From NCBI GenBank assembly GCA_945861195.1, contig CAMATS010000065.1:1-9159 (forward strand): a DNA stretch of 9,159 nucleotides, read 5' to 3'. The notes beneath the pieces were generated by a model. It was not told the origin of the DNA, did no database searches, and saw only the letters and a program-made list of their open reading frames with translations. Position 1 is the stretch's first letter, and each line of letters opens with the position of its first letter. Made by a program: the position numbers and the translations under genes. Positions 5,538 through 9,159 of this stretch are shown one piece after another. This DNA is from Rhodoferax sp. OV413. Its GTDB lineage: Bacteria; Pseudomonadota; Gammaproteobacteria; Burkholderiales; Burkholderiaceae_C.

Positions 5538-6432
5538 ACTTCTGCCACCACTCAACGCACTGCGCGCCTTCGAGGCGGCTGCCCGTACCACCAGCTTCAC
5601 CAAAGCTGGCGAGCTGCTGCATGTGACGCAGGGCGCGATCAGCCGCCAAATCAAGCAGTTGGAAGAATGGCTGGGCAAGCCGGTCTTCATTCGTCACCCA
5701 CAGGGCCTGATTCTGACGCCGGCTGGCAGTGTGCTGGCCAAAAGCATCGAGCAGGCCTTTGGCAACCTCACCAGTGCGGTGACGCAAATTCAGAACCTGG
5801 GCGCGCGCCAGCGCATTTCGGTCAACGTGCCGGAGACCTTTGCCTCGCGTTGGCTGGCGCCACGCCTGCGCGGCTTTCACAGCCGCCACCCCGACATCGA
5901 CCTGTCGATCACCACCAACGCCGTGGCCAGCCTGCGTGAGGCCCGGCAATATGATTGTTTGGTGATGTACCTGGCCGAGCCCTGGGCCTCCTGTGACTGC
6001 TGGCTGTTGCGCCAAGAGCAGCACATTGCGGTGGCCAGCCCCGAATTGTGGTCAGATGGCCGCGCCCCGAGCCTGAACAAAACCACCTTGCTGCACATTT
6101 TGGCCGGCGCCAAGCGCTTGCCAGTTTGGGAAAACTGGCTGGCTTCCAAAGGGATGCGCCAGGTGGATGCCCGCCCCGGCATCGCGTTCTCCACCATGGA
6201 CCAGGCCATCAACGCCGCCGTGTCGGGAGCCGGCGTGGCAGTGGTCGACGCGCCGATGGTGGAGCGCGACCTGCACGAACACCGCCTGCGCCGGCTCGAC
6301 GAGCACGAGCTCATCGGCCCGCAAGGCTACTGGTTTGTGGAGCCGCGCGAACGCAGTGTGCAAGACGCCGCCCACAGCGCCGTGGTGGCGCTGTTCCAAG
6401 CTTGGTTGCTGGGGGTTAGCCGGGCTCAGTAG
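5533..6432 (+). CDS. LysR-type transcriptional regulator, GcvA-like subgroup
   Basis: This is a predicted cytoplasmic DNA-binding regulator. The 299-residue length is typical. The N-terminal winged helix-turn-helix (about 5-65) reads LPPLNALRAFEAAART, then SFTKAGELLHVTQGAISRQI, then LEEWLGKPVFIRHPQGLILT; the LPPLNALRAFEAAAR opening is characteristic of GcvA-like members. The periplasmic-binding-protein-like effector domain follows from about residue 93 (ISVNVPETFASRWLAPRLRGF), with AAVSGAGVAVVDAPMVERDL (222-241) near the end. The start codon is GTG; upstream the frame is open only to a stop at 5512-5514 and holds no ATG, and no strong ribosome binding site is visible. It is divergent from the transporter gene, the classical layout in which a LysR protein controls its neighbour, so the transporter-ssb operon is its most likely target. 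The effector is unknown. Its stop overlaps the convergent lipoprotein gene by 7 bp. Confidence 0.93.
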   Translation: MKLLPPLNALRAFEAAARTTSFTKAGELLHVTQGAISRQIKQLEEWLGKPVFIRHPQGLILTPAGSVLAKSIEQAFGNLTSAVTQIQNLGARQRISVNVPETFASRWLAPRLRGFHSRHPDIDLSITTNAVASLREARQYDCLVMYLAEPWASCDCWLLRQEQHIAVASPELWSDGRAPSLNKTTLLHILAGAKRLPVWENWLASKGMRQVDARPGIAFSTMDQAINAAVSGAGVAVVDAPMVERDLHEHRLRRLDEHELIGPQGYWFVEPRERSVQDAAHSAVVALFQAWLLGVSRAQ

Positions 6433-8126
6433 CCGGGCACGATCACGCCGCGCCCGGCAATAGCCAGGGGAATGGTGGCGTAGGTGGTCGGACCAAAGAC
6501 GCGATCGGCCAAATCGACAACCACCGATGGGTTCGGGGTGACCGCCAGTTCATCGACTAATGAAGCCGGCGTGACGCTGCCAGCATTTTTGTCATAGTAA
6601 AAAGCGCCTCCTGCCGAGGTGCAAGCATTGGTGGGCGCATAGGTGATATTGGAGGAACTTGCCGCCTCAAGAGACGGCCGCCATTTGCCAGTGGCGTCAT
6701 TGAAGCTGATGTTCTGACGCTGAAAGAAGTCTTTCAGGGTATGACTGCTGCTAGGACCGGCCCAATTGCAAATGAATCCCTTGATGGTGCCAGTGCTGCT
6801 GGCAATATCGTCGCCGTAGCCGAAGTAGGCTTCGCCATCGCGCGCCTCAGTCGTCGCGTTGTAATTCAGACCGATATTGAACACCCGAGAGTTGCTGTCC
6901 TCATAACCCGCCTGCCAGCCGAAGGTGTAATCGCCCTTGAGCGTGGTGGGATCATAGACCGCGCCAAAGCGGTTGAAGTTGTTGGCCCAACCCTTGGAGA
7001 CGATCCATTTGCCTGCCGGGTCCAACTGCCCATCGCTGGAAAAAGTGGCATAACTGGTGGCCAGAGGGGTGGCGGTGCCAACGCCGCAGTAGTTACCCTC
7101 CCGGTGCACCAAGGTCATCGCCGTCTTGGCGGTGCGTGTGTATTTCAGGGTCCCGACGTCGACCGTGCCAAGGGCTTTTCCGTTGCAATTTTGCAGGTCA
7201 GATCCGCCCCGGGTCACGGCGTAGGTGAGCAGGCCGCTGTACTCACTTTTGCTGGCGCCAGGCGCGTGGCTCAAACGTATTTCTGCATTGCGAGTGCCAG
7301 AGCCGTGGGTGAAGCTGAAGGCGACCGAATAACTGTAAGAACCCGCGACTGGTTGCGAGATCGTGGCTGCGGTGAAGGTGACGTCCGGACTGAAGGCCAC
7401 GTTCATCTCGGTCTTCAGGTCAACGGTAGCCCCCACCGCCGGCAGGCTCTTGCCAGCGGTGTTGGCCACGTTGATCAGGCTGGCCAGCGTCATCAAGCTG
7501 GTGTTGCTGCGCAAAGCCACACCGTCCATGCGGGCGTCGAGCTGTGCGGCAGCACAGACCCAGTCGGTCGCGGTGTCAACTGCAGTCCAGATGCCTACAT
7601 CGCCACTGGGCAGTGTTCCGTCCTTCGCCGGAACCCCAGCCACCCAGTCCGGGTGCCCCTGATACAGCACCGTTGGCCCATAACAGCCTGCGTTGATCGG
7701 GGTCTTGAGGAACTTATCCGCATTGAAGCCCACGCCGGTACGCGGCGTGCTAGCCCCGGTCAGCAAAGCGTTGACCGCATTAGCCGATTTCATGTAACGC
7801 GGTGATCGGCTGGCTGCCGCCTGAGCGTCGCCAACAGGAATCAAGCGGCTGGCAAGCTGCTTGGCTGTGGCCAGGTCTCCCTGGAACAGTGCTAGCGCAA
7901 GCGCCTGGAGTCGCACTGCCGGGGAAGCTTGGGCCAGCGTGACACTGCCCGCTTCCATGCCAACTGGTGACGCCACCGCCAGCCCGGCCGGGAACACACC
8001 CGCACCGTCAATAGCGGTTGAGGTGCTGGGACTGCCGGACGAACCCCCACCGCAACCCGCCAGCCCAAGCAGCAGGGCCGCGGTTAAACCGACACAGGGA
8101 AAATAAAGTTTTGAGGTTTGGTTCAT
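6426..8126 (-). CDS. Large secreted lipoprotein of unknown function
   Basis: The 566-residue product begins with a lipoprotein signal peptide: positive N-terminus, hydrophobic core (about 8-23) and lipobox LAGC (22-25). Signal peptidase II would therefore cut before Cys25. The next residue is Gly, not Asp, so sorting to the outer membrane is expected if the usual rule applies. A low-complexity tether (GGGSSGSPSTST) is followed by an Ala-rich helical segment (about 60-110). The remainder is rich in Ser, Thr, Gly, Asn and aromatics with alternating hydrophobic residues, suggesting beta-structure. Apart from the lipidated cysteine the mature part has six cysteines (in NAGCYGP, DWVCAAA, LQNCNGK, NYCGVG, GFICNW, NACTSAG), enough for three disulfides. 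I recognise no catalytic motif or named family. GGAG stands 8 to 9 nt before the ATG and a promoter candidate lies just upstream. It is intact and monocistronic, lying between lysR and uvrA. Confidence 0.88.
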   Translation of the reverse strand: MNQTSKLYFPCVGLTAALLLGLAGCGGGSSGSPSTSTAIDGAGVFPAGLAVASPVGMEAGSVTLAQASPAVRLQALALALFQGDLATAKQLASRLIPVGDAQAAASRSPRYMKSANAVNALLTGASTPRTGVGFNADKFLKTPINAGCYGPTVLYQGHPDWVAGVPAKDGTLPSGDVGIWTAVDTATDWVCAAAQLDARMDGVALRSNTSLMTLASLINVANTAGKSLPAVGATVDLKTEMNVAFSPDVTFTAATISQPVAGSYSYSVAFSFTHGSGTRNAEIRLSHAPGASKSEYSGLLTYAVTRGGSDLQNCNGKALGTVDVGTLKYTRTAKTAMTLVHREGNYCGVGTATPLATSYATFSSDGQLDPAGKWIVSKGWANNFNRFGAVYDPTTLKGDYTFGWQAGYEDSNSRVFNIGLNYNATTEARDGEAYFGYGDDIASSTGTIKGFICNWAGPSSSHTLKDFFQRQNISFNDATGKWRPSLEAASSSNITYAPTNACTSAGGAFYYDKNAGSVTPASLVDELAVTPNPSVVVDLADRVFGPTTYATIPLAIAGRGVIVPGY

Positions 8127-8153
8127 GACAATGCTCCATAAAAGTGCTTAACG

Positions 8154-8182
8154 ATTCTGAAATTCGCTCAGCGCTTTGTCAA
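8154..8182 (-). promoter_or_regulatory. Sigma70-type promoter candidate for the lipoprotein gene
   Basis: On the minus strand a perfect TTGACA (8182-8177) is followed after 17 bp by CAGAAT (8159-8154), which matches TATAAT at 4 of 6 positions including the key A2 and T6. Transcription would start near 8147, leaving about 20 nt before the ATG at 8126, with the GGAG ribosome binding site inside that leader. A weak CTGA-N7-TCAG palindrome overlaps the -10 region. Confidence 0.55.
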
Positions 8183-8251
8183 TTTTGATTTACGGGGTTT
8201 CTTCAAGGCTTTTCTATCCCGCCATTGCGAACGTTCCCGTGGCCGAGCCGG

Positions 8252-8288
8252 TTTACTGGCCTAGCGCCTAGCGCCTTGCACCTATGAT
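8252..8288 (+). promoter_or_regulatory. Possible uvrA promoter hexamers around a tandem repeat
   Basis: TATGAT (8283-8288; 5 of 6 to the -10 consensus) lies 27 bp before the uvrA ATG. The nearest -35-like hexamer, TTTACT (8252-8257; 4 of 6), is 25 bp away, too far for a normal promoter, and the gap is filled mostly by three 7-bp repeat units. Either the -10 works with a poor -35, or the true promoter lies elsewhere in 8127-8315. No CTGT-N8-ACAG LexA box was seen. Confidence 0.3.
8259..8279 (+). repeat. Tandem 7-bp repeat, three units
   Basis: The units are GCCTAGC (8259-8265), GCCTAGC (8266-8272) and GCCTTGC (8273-8279); the third differs by one base. The array is non-coding, lying between the lipoprotein gene and uvrA directly before the TATGAT hexamer. 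Confidence 0.85.
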
Positions 8289-8315
8289 GCAGGGTTGCCC
8301 GCGCCACCCAAACCC

Positions 8316-9159
8316 ATGCCCCAACCTGACACTGATCATCCCCGCCTGCCCCAGCCCCTGAACGCCCGCCAGATCAGCATCCGGGGTGCGCGCACCCACA
8401 ACCTCAAGAACATCGACCTGGACATCCCGCGCAACCAGCTGGTGGTGATCACCGGCTTGAGCGGTTCGGGCAAGTCCAGCCTGGCCTTTGACACTTTGTA
8501 CGCCGAAGGGCAGCGCCGCTACGTGGAGAGCCTGTCCACCTACGCCCGGCAGTTTTTGCAGCTGATGGACAAGCCCGACGTAGATGTGATCGAGGGCCTG
8601 AGTCCGGCGATCTCCATCGAACAAAAAGCCACCTCGCACAACCCGCGCTCCACCGTGGGCACCGTGACCGAGATCCATGACTACCTGCGCCTGCTGTATG
8701 CCCGCGCCGGCACGCCGTTCTGCCCGGATCACAAGCTGCCGCTCCAAGCACAAACCGTGAGCCAGATGGTGGACGCCGTGCTGGCGCTACCGCTAGACAC
8801 GCGACTGATGATTCTGGCGCCCTTGGCGAGGGGCAAAAAAGGCGAGTTTCAGGATCTGATCGCCAGCCTGCAGGCGCAGGGCTATGTGCGCTTTCGGGTC
8901 AACGGCCAGGCTTTTGAATTCGACGAGCTGCCGGCGCTGAAGAAAACCGAAAAACACGATCTGGACGTGGTGATTGACCGCATCAAGGTGCGCCCCGACC
9001 TGAAGCAACGCCTGGCCGAGAGTTTTGAAGCAGCGCTGCGAGTCGGCGGCGGGCGCGCGTTTGCTGTCGAAACCGACGGCACCCAAGCCAACAACGACGG
9101 AGCTCAGGGCCCCGTTGAGCACATGTTCAACGCCAAGTTCTCCTGCCCGGTGTGCAGCT
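8316..9159 (+). CDS. uvrA: UvrABC excinuclease subunit A, 5' part (runs off the window)
   Basis: UvrA is the damage-recognition ATPase of nucleotide excision repair; it dimerises and loads UvrB at lesions. The frame stays open from ATG 8316 to the window end, giving 281 codons plus one base of a gene normally about 940 to 1000 codons long. Landmarks are the ISIRGARTHNLKNIDLDIPR opening (20-39), Walker A GLSGSGKSS (47-55), the AEGQRRYVESLSTYARQF segment (after about 62), EGLSPAISIEQKATSHNPRS (about 95-114), and TVTEIHDYLRLLYARAGTPFCP (about 118-139). CPVC (Cys277, Cys280) at the very end is the first half of the first zinc module. No Shine-Dalgarno sequence precedes the ATG; an in-frame TTG at 8295 is a weak alternative start. 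It is divergent from the lipoprotein gene. Conserved ABC signature and C-terminal parts lie outside the window. Confidence 0.97.
   Translation, partial: MPQPDTDHPRLPQPLNARQISIRGARTHNLKNIDLDIPRNQLVVITGLSGSGKSSLAFDTLYAEGQRRYVESLSTYARQFLQLMDKPDVDVIEGLSPAISIEQKATSHNPRSTVGTVTEIHDYLRLLYARAGTPFCPDHKLPLQAQTVSQMVDAVLALPLDTRLMILAPLARGKKGEFQDLIASLQAQGYVRFRVNGQAFEFDELPALKKTEKHDLDVVIDRIKVRPDLKQRLAESFEAALRVGGGRAFAVETDGTQANNDGAQGPVEHMFNAKFSCPVCS

Noticed and set aside
6741..7805. 354-residue plus-strand reading antisense to the lipoprotein gene
   Set aside because: It shows no recognisable motifs and lies wholly inside a frame with a signal peptide, lipobox, promoter and ribosome binding site on the other strand.
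8127..8315. LexA/SOS box controlling uvrA
   Set aside because: No CTGT-N8-ACAG-like sequence was found by eye. The CTGA-N7-TCAG palindrome near 8158-8172 has short arms and the wrong spacing.

Overview
The window looks like chromosomal DNA of a betaproteobacterium, most likely Burkholderiales and close to Comamonadaceae (Rhodoferax or Polaromonas type). This is inferred from the high G+C of the core genes, the protein flavour of MnmA, SSB, UvrA and the GcvA-like LysR regulator, and the gene order. No similarity search was run.

Layout: (1) 4-1122 (+) is a complete mnmA, the tRNA-U34 2-thiouridylase gene. (2) 1123-3678 is an accessory stretch, visibly more A+T-rich in places. It holds a probable decayed minus-strand ORF (1156-1440), a Phd/YefM antitoxin plus PIN toxin operon (1513-2230, minus) with its own consensus-like promoter, and a plus-strand orphan AAA/STAND-like ATPase (2462-3616). 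The toxin-antitoxin module is bracketed by two copies of a 25-bp direct repeat, one of which also forms a perfect 13-bp inverted repeat. (3) 3679-5493 (minus) is a YajR-like MFS transporter gene followed 27 bp later by ssb, apparently one operon. (4) 5533-6432 (+) is a LysR-type regulator gene divergent from the transporter. (5) 6426-8126 (minus) is a large lipoprotein gene of unknown function whose stop overlaps the lysR stop. (6) 8316 to the window end (+) is the first 281 codons of uvrA.

How they fit together: ssb and uvrA are classical divergent neighbours in many proteobacteria. Here that pairing survives in outline but is spread apart by the transporter, the LysR gene and the lipoprotein gene. 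MnmA, SSB and UvrA are housekeeping functions (tRNA modification, replication/repair, nucleotide excision repair). The LysR protein is a natural candidate to control the transporter operon, and through it possibly ssb. The region between mnmA and ssb behaves as a small integration or turnover spot. I do not see a clearly new multi-gene system. The items most worth a second look are the repeat-bracketed toxin-antitoxin module, the orphan ATPase beside it, the uncharacterised lipoprotein, and a tandem 7-mer repeat lying between promoter-like hexamers upstream of uvrA.
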